Origin: Ureibacillus acetophenoni
Lineage (GTDB): Bacteria > Bacillota > Bacilli > Bacillales_A > Planococcaceae
Assembly (NCBI RefSeq): GCF_900220965.1
Contig: NZ_OBQC01000013.1
Span: forward strand, 1 to 64,000
DNA length: 64,000 bases
Direction: 5' to 3'
Part shown: piece after piece, positions 27,301 through 35,789 of the stretch
Layout: each line of letters begins with the position of its first letter
Position numbering within the stretch: position 1 is the stretch's first letter
Position numbers and translations under genes: made by a program
Notes under the pieces: generated by a model
Databases searched by the model: none
The model's input: the letters and a program-made list of their open reading frames with translations, nothing else
What the model was told of the DNA's origin: nothing

Positions 27301-27356
27301 TTTGAACAAAATCTCATAATGAGCGCAAGATCAAACCTTAAGAGAACGCTTGTAAA

Positions 27357-27731
27357 TTATTTATCACTAATTACTAGCGAAAATGCGTTAGGATCTAAAT
27401 TGTATTCCTTAATTATTTCATAGAAAATGGTTTTTACTTTCTCTTGTTCTTCTTCTGTTGCTTCATTATTGTATAAAACAATTTTTACCTGTATATCATT
27501 TAATGAAACGCCTGCTATTGTTGCTTGAAATGCATATCCATTTTCCAATAGTTCACTATTCACTTTATTCATTACTCCAGGATCTCCATAGAGTAAATTC
27601 TCTATTTCCTCAAATTCTTTTTTATAGTCTTCTACAGAATTTACAGGAAGTTGTATTCTAGTAACGTTTGACAATGAATTATTAATTATCAAGAAAGTTA
27701 ATAAAAATAAAATCAAAACTATCCCGAACAT
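27357..27731 (-). CDS. Small membrane-anchored protein of unknown function
   Basis: A 124-residue protein with one hydrophobic N-terminal segment (about residues 2-20, FGIVLILFLLTFLII) followed by a charged soluble part rich in Glu and Asn. It looks like a single-pass anchored or exported protein. No family was recognised. AAAGGGT lies upstream of the ATG. It is alone between the 51-bp repeat array and the ASCH gene, all minus strand. Confidence 0.6.
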   Translation of the reverse strand: MFGIVLILFLLTFLIINNSLSNVTRIQLPVNSVEDYKKEFEEIENLLYGDPGVMNKVNSELLENGYAFQATIAGVSLNDIQVKIVLYNNEATEEEQEKVKTIFYEIIKEYNLDPNAFSLVISDK

Positions 27732-27810
27732 AATAATTGTACCCTTTTTCAGCTAGTACACTTCCTTTTTAACTAAGTATATGACTTTAAATAGAGAATT
27801 AGCCTAAAAA

Positions 27811-28251
27811 CTACAAAGGATATACCTTCCTAAATCGCTCACAAACTACTAACATTTCAGGTGAAAACGCTAGATTGTATTCTTTTAAAGCATCAGTAAA
27901 GAATTTTTCATGGGCATCCCACCAATATTGGTAAGAGTCTAACCCTTCCGCTAATGCAAATTCCTCTGTTACTTCATTCATTGGTACTACCTCGACGGAT
28001 TGAATCTCTATAACTGCTACTGGCTCATTACGACCGTCTAAAACAATATAATATTCTTCAGCCTTTGGTAGTTCTGCATTTTCTATTTCATAAAATAAAA
28101 ACCCTGAAGTAGTTGCCGTCTTTTTCCCTTCCACAACCATTTCAGCCAACCAATCTGCAGATGAACCAAATTGAAAAGCTTCTTTATAGTTCAATCCTTC
28201 TTTATTATTTTCAACACAATAATCGTACCAAAATTGATCAACTTTACTCAT
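27811..28251 (-). CDS. ASCH domain protein
   Basis: A 146-residue protein. The segment EMVVEGKKTATTSGFLFYE, cut here to its GKKTATTS core, and the later VIEIQSVEVVP strand are typical of ASCH domains, a PUA-like fold linked to RNA binding or to hydrolysis of modified nucleosides. AGGGGATG precedes the ATG. It stands alone between terminators. Confidence 0.82.
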   Translation of the reverse strand: MSKVDQFWYDYCVENNKEGLNYKEAFQFGSSADWLAEMVVEGKKTATTSGFLFYEIENAELPKAEEYYIVLDGRNEPVAVIEIQSVEVVPMNEVTEEFALAEGLDSYQYWWDAHEKFFTDALKEYNLAFSPEMLVVCERFRKVYPL

Positions 28252-28293
28252 ATGTGCTCATCCCCTAAACATTTTATATTCACTTTTATAATC

Positions 28294-28328
28294 AAAAAAG
28301 GGCGTTCATCCTTCTGGAGACACCCCTA
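28294..28328 (-). terminator. Terminator after the DUF2332 / small-protein operon
   Basis: GGGTGT and ACGCCC pair at the base of a hairpin with an inner TCC/GGA pairing, followed on the minus strand by TTTTTT. Confidence 0.7.
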
Positions 28329-28337
28329 TACGATGCG

Positions 28338-28658
28338 TTAAAAAGTGAATTTTTTCTTTATTTGTACAAAATCTTCTTCGAATATCTCATTCTTATCACT
28401 TACTAATAGTGATTGGAACTGATTAAATAACTGCTGGATTTCCTTCTCTTTATTAATCAATGCAATACTTTTATTATACTCTTCTTCATCTTTATATCTT
28501 GTAATTTCTATCCACTTTGTTTCGTCTTCATTGCTATTTAGATACATAGTTTCGGATTGAATATACTTACTATAAATCGCCGATGCTTTTTCTTGAATCA
28601 AAAAATACTCTTCTACTTTATTTTTTTGTAGGTAAAATTGATATACTTTAACATACAT
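28338..28658 (-). CDS. Small protein with possible dimeric alpha/beta-barrel fold
   Basis: A 106-residue soluble protein. Its pattern (YVKVYQFYLQ strand, helix, WIEITRYKDEEEYNK) resembles antibiotic-biosynthesis-monooxygenase-type dimeric alpha/beta barrels, but no diagnostic residue identifies a function. The ATG ending at 28658 is chosen because AAAGGAG lies eight bases upstream. The in-frame GTG nine bases earlier is too close to that site. It follows the DUF2332 gene by 18 bases and is probably translated from the same mRNA. Confidence 0.6.
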   Translation of the reverse strand: MYVKVYQFYLQKNKVEEYFLIQEKASAIYSKYIQSETMYLNSNEDETKWIEITRYKDEEEYNKSIALINKEKEIQQLFNQFQSLLVSDKNEIFEEDFVQIKKKFTF

Positions 28659-28676
28659 AGTCCCCACTCCTTTACA

Positions 28677-29696
28677 TCAATTTAGCCAATGATAGTGTTT
28701 ACCATGACCATCCACTCCTTGTAATACCTTCTTTTCGTAAGTTTTAGAGTGGGTTACATAGTCAACATGTAAATAGCTATCGTACATATTGTTGTAAACG
28801 TGATAAATAGGGTACTGTTCACTGATTGATTCTATCATCTTTAGTAGTTCTTGTTTTAATTGTTCATTCAGCTGATTTGCAACATGGGTGTGAAATAGAA
28901 CGAGTTGTGTATTCGTATCATGTTTTTCTATAAAAGATGGTATTAGCTTTAAAAAGTCACCTTTGTATAGTTTTTTAGGAACGTTTTTATTTAGTTCACG
29001 CACCGTTTTCAATAATTCTTTTCTTTCGGTTTGTTCTGGCCATATGAGGGCTTGCATCCAATCAAAGTCTTCTTCCTTGTTTAGATCAACAATATTTAAA
29101 TCAATGCCAATCCTTTCCTTCACTTCAAATGGTTTGATTTCCGATAAAGGCTCCCCAAAATTTTCTGCTCTTACGACAACAGTACTTTCCGTTTCTCCAT
29201 AGCGATGAACCAAACCATTTTCTGAAATTTCATAACCATAATGGTCAAGATTTAATAACAATCCCGCGCTTGTACCGATTTCTATCAGTGTTAATGGCTT
29301 GTCGGATTCATGAGCAATTTCACTAAAAATAGGATATAAATAAGAACTACGATTCAGTTCATTTGTTTGAATAAGCCTAGTTTGAAAGCAATCTAAAATT
29401 TCTTCTTCATGATGACGAACAAAATCTTTTAAGTGTTGGTAACTTTCTTCTAAAAAACTTTCTGATCGGTCAAAGTTAGTGTAATAATAATTAAGAGGGT
29501 GGTTTTTCTTTGATGCTAAGTATTGAACACTAGCAAATAACATGTTTGGTTTTGGTTGAGATGCTGGTATATAGGATACTAGTTTAAGTATTTCATAATC
29601 TTCTGCAACTTTCTTGCTCCAGTACGCATATAAAGGGCTACTTTTTTGTGCTTCAAGTTCTCCAAAACGACTAAATATCTTCACTAATCTGTCCAT
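28677..29696 (-). CDS. DUF2332 family protein
   Basis: A 339-residue protein of the DUF2332 family. Recognisable parts are an N-terminal helix bundle with SPLYAYWS, the LTLIEIGTSAGLLLNLD block, which looks like a methyltransferase motif I, and LVLFHTHVANQL. The fold is probably Rossmann-like, but no reaction is established. An in-frame ATG 18 bases upstream is less likely because GAGGTGA sits just before the ATG ending at 29696. It is divergent from the LysR regulator next to it, which may control it. Confidence 0.8.
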   Translation of the reverse strand: MDRLVKIFSRFGELEAQKSSPLYAYWSKKVAEDYEILKLVSYIPASQPKPNMLFASVQYLASKKNHPLNYYYTNFDRSESFLEESYQHLKDFVRHHEEEILDCFQTRLIQTNELNRSSYLYPIFSEIAHESDKPLTLIEIGTSAGLLLNLDHYGYEISENGLVHRYGETESTVVVRAENFGEPLSEIKPFEVKERIGIDLNIVDLNKEEDFDWMQALIWPEQTERKELLKTVRELNKNVPKKLYKGDFLKLIPSFIEKHDTNTQLVLFHTHVANQLNEQLKQELLKMIESISEQYPIYHVYNNMYDSYLHVDYVTHSKTYEKKVLQGVDGHGKHYHWLN

Positions 29697-29806
29697 TAAA
29701 ATCACCTCTTTCAATCTTGTATTTTTAGTTTATAATGTTTGGTAAAATAAAGAAATTAATTAAATATAATGAAATTGATTAATAATTTTAATCAAAAGAG
29801 GTGCTT

Positions 29807-30691
29807 ATGGAGATTAAATGGCTAAAGTCATTCGTTACAGCGGTAGAATGCGGAAATTTTCGGTTAGCAGCAGAAAAGCTTTATATTTCACAACCAAGTA
29901 TTACGGTTCATATTCATCAGTTAGAAGAGAGTTTACAAATATCTTTATATGAACGTAACCATACTCAACTTACTTTAACGGACGAAGGACAATATTATTA
30001 TTATCTTGCAAAGGATATTTTAAAGAAAATAGAAGATAGTAAAAGAAAACTAAGCCTGTACTCAGTTCAAAAACGCACCCTGCTTAAAGTTGCGATTTCA
30101 CCTATTTTAGTGGAAACAAATCTACCAAACATACTGTTTCAGTTTACGCTTCGAAACCCGAATTTTGAAATTCAAATTATCGTTGAAGATTCGAAATATA
30201 TGGATGAAATCATATTAAAAGATGAAGTCAACTTAGCCATTGGCATTGGAACTAGTAAGCAAACTATTATTCATTCTGAAAAGTTATGCTCAAGTCCAAT
30301 GCAACTAATTTATCCTAAGGGTCAGGATTCTTCTACTAGTAAAAGGTTAATTCAATTGGAAGATTTATTTGAAAGATATCCTCTATTTACAGGGCACCTA
30401 GATGAAGCAGTCTCGTTTGAAGCCCAATTAGAATTGCATTTTCCAACTATGCGTAAAATGAACATTTCTCAAAGTTACATCGTTAAACAATTTGTAAAGG
30501 ATGGTTTAGGAATGGCTTTTTTACCAAATTTCATTGTCTATCAAGAGGCAAAAAATGGACTTTATAACATATTCCATTTCGATCGATTCCTTTTACCAAC
30601 AATCGATTTGTATATTCGACATATTAAAGAGAATGAAAAAATTACACCCCTGTTAGAAACTATTAGGAACAGCTATAATTCTATTAAATAA
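29807..30691 (+). CDS. LysR-family transcriptional regulator
   Basis: A 294-residue LysR regulator. The N-terminal winged helix (FRLAAEKLYISQPSITVHIHQLE, here cut to AAEKLYISQPSITVH) is followed by a periplasmic-binding-like effector domain. The ATG at 29807 follows GAGGTG closely, and a GTG six bases earlier overlaps that site. It is transcribed divergently from the DUF2332 gene across a 110-base gap, the usual LysR arrangement, so that gene is its likely target. The effector is unknown. Confidence 0.88.
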   Translation: MEIKWLKSFVTAVECGNFRLAAEKLYISQPSITVHIHQLEESLQISLYERNHTQLTLTDEGQYYYYLAKDILKKIEDSKRKLSLYSVQKRTLLKVAISPILVETNLPNILFQFTLRNPNFEIQIIVEDSKYMDEIILKDEVNLAIGIGTSKQTIIHSEKLCSSPMQLIYPKGQDSSTSKRLIQLEDLFERYPLFTGHLDEAVSFEAQLELHFPTMRKMNISQSYIVKQFVKDGLGMAFLPNFIVYQEAKNGLYNIFHFDRFLLPTIDLYIRHIKENEKITPLLETIRNSYNSIK

Positions 30692-30697
30692 ATAACG

Positions 30698-30736
30698 ACT
30701 CCATTTTGATTTAGAAATGATCAAAATGGAGTTTTT
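30698..30736 (+). terminator. Terminator after the LysR gene
   Basis: ACTCCATTTTGAT and ATCAAAATGGAGT form a perfect 13-bp stem with a 9-base loop and a following TTTTT. Confidence 0.92.
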
Positions 30737-30750
30737 AAATATCCTAATTC

Positions 30751-31965
30751 CTATTTTATTAAACGTAAAAATCTTTTTTTACCGATTTGGAGTACCTCTC
30801 CATTCATAAGGACACGATCAAGTTCATCTTCACTTATTTTTTCTTTATTAAGTTGGACGCCGTTTTGGTTTAATAAACGTACGAATTCACTCTTACTTTT
30901 AACAAAGCCTAATTCTACTATTTCAGGAATGATATCTAGTAATGTTTCTTTTCCTATTTCAATTAGCAATTCTGGTATATCATCTGGTATTTCTTTTTTG
31001 TGAAAGGCTGTGTCAAAGTATGAAATTGCTCGTTTCGTTTCCTCATCTCCCCAGTATAAATTCGTAATAATTTCCGCTAGTTTTAATTTGATGTCCCTTG
31101 GATTTGCTCCCTGTACCAACTGGCGTTTAATGTTTTCAATTTCATCCGGATGTTCATCTGTTGCTAATTCAAAGTATTTGAGAATAAGTTGATCTGGTAT
31201 TTCCATCACTTTTTTAAACATGACTTCTGCAGGCTCATTAACACCAATGTAATTTCCAAGACTTTTACTCATTTTCTCTACACCATCCAGCCCTTCAAGT
31301 AGCGGCATAAAGATTGCAATTTGCTTTTCTAAGCCCCAATGTTTTTGAAGCGTGCGACCCATCAAAATGTTAAAGGTTTGATCTGTCCCACCTAATTCAA
31401 TATCCGCATCAATCTCCACAGAATCGTAAGCTTGCATAAGTGGGTAGAAAAATTCATGAATACCAATGGGTACTTGATTGTTGTAGCGTTTTTGGAAGTC
31501 ATCACGTTCTAGTATTCTTGCAACTGAAGTCGTTGCTGCTAATTTAAGAACTTCTTCAAATGATAATTTGGATAACCATTCACTGTTGTAACGAACTGTT
31601 GTTTTTTCCCCATCTAACACTTTGAAGATTTGTTCAAAATACGTTTCCGCATTCTCTTTAACTTGTTCTTCACTTAAAGCGACACGTCCCTTTGCTTTCC
31701 CAGTTGGATCACCAATACGACCTGTAAAATCACCAATAATAATGACCACACGATGCCCCAAATCTTGCATTTGTTTAATTTTTCTTAAAACCACTGCATG
31801 ACCTAAGTGAATGTCAGGTGCAGAAGGATCAAGCCCTAACTTAATCGTCAGAGGTTTTTGTAGGTTGTAGGACTTTTCTAATTTTTCGAGTAACTCTTCT
31901 TCATCAATAATTTGATGAACGCCTTTTTTAATGATTTTTAACTGTTCTTCTGGTTTACGCAACAT
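30751..31965 (-). CDS. tyrS: Tyrosyl-tRNA synthetase (TyrZ type)
   Basis: A 404-residue class I synthetase that charges tRNA-Tyr. HLGH (residues 53-56) and KMSKS are the ATP-binding signatures. A C-terminal S4-like RNA-binding domain ends the protein. The N-terminal EEQLKIIKKG block places it with the TyrZ rather than the TyrS subtype of B. subtilis. The frame is open for 25 more codons upstream, but GGAGATG right before the ATG ending at 31965 fixes the start. It is preceded by a T-box leader with a tyrosine specifier. Confidence 0.95.
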   Translation of the reverse strand: MLRKPEEQLKIIKKGVHQIIDEEELLEKLEKSYNLQKPLTIKLGLDPSAPDIHLGHAVVLRKIKQMQDLGHRVVIIIGDFTGRIGDPTGKAKGRVALSEEQVKENAETYFEQIFKVLDGEKTTVRYNSEWLSKLSFEEVLKLAATTSVARILERDDFQKRYNNQVPIGIHEFFYPLMQAYDSVEIDADIELGGTDQTFNILMGRTLQKHWGLEKQIAIFMPLLEGLDGVEKMSKSLGNYIGVNEPAEVMFKKVMEIPDQLILKYFELATDEHPDEIENIKRQLVQGANPRDIKLKLAEIITNLYWGDEETKRAISYFDTAFHKKEIPDDIPELLIEIGKETLLDIIPEIVELGFVKSKSEFVRLLNQNGVQLNKEKISEDELDRVLMNGEVLQIGKKRFLRLIK

Positions 31966-32040
31966 ACGAACATCTCCTAGGAATATTATTTCTAACATTG
32001 CAAGCTCTATAAGAACTAGGTATTGAAAAACACAAATCAC

Positions 32041-32078
32041 TCAAATATGCGTGTAGGTTTTCTTACACGAATATTTGA
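32041..32078. other. Extra inverted repeat between T-box terminator and tyrS
   Basis: TCAAATAT-CGTGTA and TACACG-ATATTTGA form a stem of about 15 bp with one mismatch and an 8-base loop. It lies downstream of the T-box terminator and 75 bases before the tyrS start. No T-run directly follows, so it would be part of the read-through mRNA. Confidence 0.7.
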
Positions 32079-32081
32079 AAT

Positions 32082-32116
32082 AAAAAAAACGCCCTTTTGG
32101 ATTAACCAAAAGGACG
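32082..32116 (-). terminator. T-box regulatory terminator
   Basis: CGTCCTTTTGG and CCAAAAGGGCG form the terminator stem around TTAAT, followed by eight T on the minus strand. The T-box sequence just upstream overlaps the competing antiterminator. Confidence 0.92.
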
Positions 32117-32404
32117 ATTCATCTCGTGTTACCACCTTTAATTCGTAAGCAACTCACATTACTTACCTTTGAAAGTACAGTCGTATAGACGATACTCCAG
32201 CACATGATTACGGGTGCTTCACCGGTGTAGCCTACTAGATTTCGGTACACAGCTCAAAGATGTATTCACAATCGTTCAACATGCACCTCTCATCAACCGG
32301 TTGCTTTCTGTTTGTTTACGTGATTGCTACTCGTTCTTATCATAGCCTTTGTTCTTATACTCCGAAATGTTTTAAACAAATCTTCGTTATGCACATATTA
32401 ATTG
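32082..32404 (-). promoter_or_regulatory. Tyrosine T-box leader of tyrS
   Basis: On the minus strand AAGGTGGTAACACGAGA (about 32122-32138) is a T-box sequence that pairs with the NCCA end of uncharged tRNA. An AGTA-containing stem I segment lies near 32330. The likely specifier is TAC at 32262-32264, in the typical GAA-TAC-A setting, reading tyrosine. Low charged tRNA-Tyr would favour antitermination and tyrS expression. Confidence 0.9.
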
Positions 32405-32410
32405 TAATTA

Positions 32411-32438
32411 ATTTTATCCATTAATTAAGTTTTGTCAA
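32411..32438 (-). promoter_or_regulatory. Promoter of the tyrS T-box transcript
   Basis: TTGACA (32433-32438) and TAAAAT (32411-32416) on the minus strand, 16-base spacer. This places transcription start near 32404, just ahead of T-box stem I. The rest of the gap to 32642 shows no gene. Confidence 0.8.
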
Positions 32439-32641
32439 CAGTTAAAAAATTCTTTCAATATATTAAAATGATATTCTTTACATTAAAAGCATTCTAGCCC
32501 ATGATATATCAACTTCTTCAATTAACTTTTTCGTCAACACAGTTTACAATAACTTCTTTTCTACCATACTCAGCTTTAGTAGATGCCAGTTTAGTTCCTC
32601 TTTATATACCCTTGTCTTCATTTAGCAATCCTACATTAATC

Positions 32642-32686
32642 AAAAAAACTGCAGACAATTCAAAAGTCTCTTTGAATTTGTCTGCA
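32642..32686 (-). terminator. Terminator after the secreted-protein gene
   Basis: TGCAGACAAATTCAAA-like and its complement form a stem of about 16 bp, followed by seven T on the minus strand, 34 bases past the stop codon. Confidence 0.9.
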
Positions 32687-32719
32687 ATCTAAACTTAAAC
32701 ATTTGCACTATTCAGTTTA

Positions 32720-33841
32720 TTATTGTTGATTTTCGAGATTTAATAATGCTTCTTCTTCGATTTCCATTAGTACTTCAAATGGTAGAACATCTTCACTAGA
32801 TGGAATTCCGATTGAAAAATCAAATTCTTCATTTACATTCGATTTTGATTGAACGAATGATAATTTAACATTAAATGAACCTTCATCTTCTACAGAAACA
32901 GTAAAGTCAATCGTTCCCTCATCATAACTAATATAGTTATCTTCAGTAATAACAATAATCTCATCTAATTGATTAATTGTTAAGTATTTATCTAATTTTG
33001 TTAGTAGTTCATCTACTAATTCATTAATACTAATACCTTCTTCAGTAAATGAATCCTTTAATTCTTTTAATGTTTTAATATCTTCAACAGTTAAACCAAG
33101 AGCTTTTATATACTCAGGGTTTTTAAATAGTTCAACATACTTAGGTAATAGTTCATTAACAACTTTCTTAATAAACGGTTTAAGTGTTTCATTTGTAATT
33201 TCAAACTTAATTACTTTATCTACTTCTACACCTTCAGGGATTGTGACAGAACTTGAATCTACTTCTTTATAAAAATCTTTTCCTAGTACATCAAAAAATA
33301 GATTGTAAATTTCTGTCGTTAACTTTTGCTGTAAATCATAATCAATAGTAGCAGGTTGTCCCGAAATTTCAGCTAATTCTACTAGATTAAATTCAATAAA
33401 CTTCCCCTTCACCTCTTCAGGTAATGGTAAGAATGGAGTATCTGGATATTTAATCCACATCTTTTCTTCAGTCATAACTATAGGCATAGAAAATGTTGTT
33501 TGCAAATCACCTTTTAAAGTAAGGTCGATAGTTGCTTCAATTTGCATTGGGTCTTTTTTGTAAGCACCTGAAATATCTACTTGAATATCTTTCAACAATT
33601 CTAAAATCATTCCAATTTCCGGATCGATTTCATCTGTTTCAGATAATTCTAGACCTAAATTCAGACTACCTTCAAATTTGTACGAATTTAAATTTTGCTC
33701 ATTCGTATAAACTTCTTTTAATAATTCAGTAACAGTGTTCTTTGAGTCATCTTTCGAATCAGCAGCGTTAACTTGTTGAAATGGTAAGGCAAAAATTAAA
33801 AGAAGTGCAAATAGAAACGGTACAACTCTTGTTTTTCTCAT
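32720..33841 (-). CDS. Secreted protein of unknown function
   Basis: A 373-residue protein with a classic signal peptide: RKTR, then a hydrophobic core (VVPFLFALLLIFALPF), and a likely cut at VNA-AD. There is no lipobox cysteine. The mature part is acidic, with alternating short strands (LNLGLEL, IDLTLKG, EKMWIKYP, IDFTVSVEDEG). This recalls LolA/LppX-like or DUF6612-like cell-surface proteins, but the match is only by pattern. The frame is open 26 codons further upstream. GAAGGAG before the ATG ending at 33841 fixes the start. Confidence 0.7.
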   Translation of the reverse strand: MRKTRVVPFLFALLLIFALPFQQVNAADSKDDSKNTVTELLKEVYTNEQNLNSYKFEGSLNLGLELSETDEIDPEIGMILELLKDIQVDISGAYKKDPMQIEATIDLTLKGDLQTTFSMPIVMTEEKMWIKYPDTPFLPLPEEVKGKFIEFNLVELAEISGQPATIDYDLQQKLTTEIYNLFFDVLGKDFYKEVDSSSVTIPEGVEVDKVIKFEITNETLKPFIKKVVNELLPKYVELFKNPEYIKALGLTVEDIKTLKELKDSFTEEGISINELVDELLTKLDKYLTINQLDEIIVITEDNYISYDEGTIDFTVSVEDEGSFNVKLSFVQSKSNVNEEFDFSIGIPSSEDVLPFEVLMEIEEEALLNLENQQ

Positions 33842-34015
33842 AATAATCTCCTTCTTCAATTTTTTAGAATTTCCTACAACACAGGAAATTATAACATAGT
33901 TTACCATATATTTCTTCACATTCTTTAAAATGTTATTTTTATCCTACAAAGAGTTTTTAAGTTTAATAGTTACAACAAACTACTATCAAGTATCTTAGTA
34001 GCCAATAATTATTAC

Positions 34016-34035
34016 AAATCCATGCAAATGGATTT
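34016..34035. other. Small hairpin in an otherwise empty gap
   Basis: AAATCCAT and ATGGATTT are perfect complements around GCAA. It is the only structure seen in the 328-base AT-rich gap 33842-34169, which must also hold the two divergent promoters. Confidence 0.45.
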
Positions 34036-34169
34036 AGGAACACGAATCCTCTAACATTTAGCGGTTAATTACAGAAACAGTTTGTATAAACTAATATATA
34101 TAAACTCATTATTATGGTGTATATTGTTGAAAGAGATGTAATTATTAATTAATGATAAGGTGGATTATC

Positions 34170-34592
34170 ATGACGAAATTTCAAGAAGTAACTGTAGAAA
34201 CGACAATACAAGCGCCAGTTGAAAAGGTATGGGAATACTGGACAGAGCCTACGCATATGACAAAATGGAGCTTTGCTTCAGATGAATGGCATTCACCATT
34301 TGCGGAAAACGATCTTAGGGTCGGTGGTAAATTCGTTTCAAGAATGGAAGCGAAAGATGGAAGTATGGGATTTGATTTTGGTGGCACGTATGACGAAGTA
34401 AAATTGTATGAGCTAATTTCTTATACGATGGGAGATGGCAGAAGCGTAAAAGTCGCTTTTAGAGATCTTGGCAATGAAACGAAAGTGATTGAAACATTTG
34501 ACGCTGAATCTGAACATCCAGTTGAGTTTCAACAACAAGGATGGCAAGCAATTTTAGATAACTTTAAAGATTACGCTGAAAAAACTTTTTAG
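34170..34592 (+). CDS. SRPBCC / AHSA1-like START-domain protein
   Basis: A 140-residue activator-of-Hsp90-ATPase-1-like protein. The family pattern is clear: an N-terminal IQAPVEKVWEYWTEPTHM, here cut to APVEKVWEYW, then W..PFAENDLRVGGKF, DFGGTYDEV and a C-terminal GWQAILDNF helix. The fold makes a hydrophobic ligand pocket; the ligand is unknown. AAGGTGG precedes the ATG at 34170, and an earlier in-frame ATG at 34152 lacks a site. A second SRPBCC gene follows on the opposite strand. Confidence 0.85.
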   Translation: MTKFQEVTVETTIQAPVEKVWEYWTEPTHMTKWSFASDEWHSPFAENDLRVGGKFVSRMEAKDGSMGFDFGGTYDEVKLYELISYTMGDGRSVKVAFRDLGNETKVIETFDAESEHPVEFQQQGWQAILDNFKDYAEKTF

Positions 34593-34610
34593 TAAATAAT
34601 CAAAATAAAG

Positions 34611-34644
34611 ATGGCGAGCTCAGTCCAAAGAGCTTGCCATGTTT
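34611..34644 (+). terminator. Probable terminator after the first SRPBCC gene
   Basis: ATGGCGAGCTC and GAGCTTGCCAT make an 11-bp stem with one G-T pair and an 8-base loop. Only GTTT follows, so strength is moderate. Confidence 0.55.
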
Positions 34645-34696
34645 AGCCTTATTTCTTTTTGTTGAAATGTATTCATTGCCAACTCATAAGGAAGTA

Positions 34697-35158
34697 TTAA
34701 TTCACAATAGCGTCAGGAAATTTATCCGCAACAAGATTTAAGATGACATTATGTTCTAAGTAAGCTTTTAACCCACACAGAACGATCGTATATCCTCCTA
34801 TTGAGTCAATCACTTGGTGAACGATTTCGTCTGGACTACCTTTGAATCCAGTATTTGTAATTGTGACAAATGTTCCTTCAGTACGAGGTGTAAAGATCCA
34901 CTCTGCTGTCGTTTCGTCGTCAAATTTTATGAGAATTCTTTTATTTTGTTCAACTTTTAAAACATCTAGTTCTGCGGATACGCCATACATCTCCCAATCC
35001 CAACGAATCCGCTTTCCTTCTTCTAAATTTCCACTACTTTTTGTAAACCAAAACTTTGTTGTGATTAAGGGGTTAATAAAAGCCTCGAACACTTCTTCTA
35101 CAGGTTTTCTAATTAGCATTTCAGCTTTTGCAATCGTCACTTCATTCGATAATGTCAT
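34697..35158 (-). CDS. SRPBCC domain protein
   Basis: A 153-residue AHSA1/SRPBCC-type protein: IRKPVEEVFEAF at the N terminus, TKFWFTKSSG, IRWDWEMYG, and a C-terminal Y-rich helix. It is convergent with, and only distantly similar to, the SRPBCC gene at 34170. Ligand and role are unknown. TAGGAG precedes the ATG. The 130-base stretch to the next gene shows no feature. Confidence 0.83.
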   Translation of the reverse strand: MTLSNEVTIAKAEMLIRKPVEEVFEAFINPLITTKFWFTKSSGNLEEGKRIRWDWEMYGVSAELDVLKVEQNKRILIKFDDETTAEWIFTPRTEGTFVTITNTGFKGSPDEIVHQVIDSIGGYTIVLCGLKAYLEHNVILNLVADKFPDAIVN

Positions 35159-35289
35159 TTTCGTTGCTCCTATCCACTAAATATTAAGGATTAGATAAAT
35201 GCTCTTGAATATAGTCAATGTAGCTCCATTTCAACTGTTCGTTCAAAGATTACAAATAATGGAGCTTCTTTGAATTTCCGTAAGGAGGC

Positions 35290-35724
35290 TTATAAACTTT
35301 TCTTAAAACAAATAATACGATTCGCTTCTGTAAAGCCCAATGAAAGATGCACAGCTAAACTTGTTTCATTGTCTAGCTCGCAGTCACTTGCAAATTCTTG
35401 ACATCCTTTTTGCTTCGCCCAATTTTCGCAAGCATTTACTAATTGTTTTGCATAACCTTGTTTACGAAATTCTTCTTTTACGTAAAGTCCTTCTAAATAT
35501 CCAACGGGGCTTGTACTTGTCCCTTCTACGTAATCATATCGAAGTTGACATTGTGCAAACCCAACTACTTTTTGATCATGATAAGCTAAAAAAATAATTG
35601 CATCAGGCTGTGTAATGAAATTCGTCATTTCTAAAGTAAATTCTTCTAAAGTATGATTTGGCCAAAGTAGTATAGCCATTTGAGCAGCTTCTTTTGCATC
35701 AGATAATGTAGCCTCTTTAATCAT
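35290..35724 (-). CDS. GNAT acetyltransferase, aminoglycoside 6'-N-acetyltransferase-like
   Basis: A 144-residue GNAT protein. The acetyl-CoA loop (R-K-Q-G-Y-A, in EEFRKQGYAKQLV) and especially the order YLEGLYVKEEF, GCQEFASDCELDNE and HLSLGFTEANRIICFKK mirror AAC(6') aminoglycoside acetyltransferases. It may transfer acetyl from acetyl-CoA to an aminoglycoside or a natural polyamine-like substrate. GGAGG precedes the ATG. It is a single gene before the YciI pseudogene terminator, with no mobile element nearby, so it is probably an intrinsic chromosomal gene. Confidence 0.82.
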   Translation of the reverse strand: MIKEATLSDAKEAAQMAILLWPNHTLEEFTLEMTNFITQPDAIIFLAYHDQKVVGFAQCQLRYDYVEGTSTSPVGYLEGLYVKEEFRKQGYAKQLVNACENWAKQKGCQEFASDCELDNETSLAVHLSLGFTEANRIICFKKSL

Positions 35725-35741
35725 TTACAATCCTCCAGTTA

Positions 35742-35770
35742 AAATGAAAGCTGCCATACGCTGGCAGCTT
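35742..35770 (-). terminator. Terminator between the YciI pseudogene and the AAC-like gene
   Basis: AAGCTGCCA and TGGCAGCTT are perfect 9-bp arms with a 5-base loop, followed by TCATTTT on the minus strand. Confidence 0.75.
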
Positions 35771-35789
35771 AGATTCTAGAATAATAGAT

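Noticed and set aside
32501-32692. Short plus-strand frame between the tyrS T-box and the secreted-protein gene
   Set aside because: No ribosome site, and it runs into the terminator hairpin at 32642-32686.
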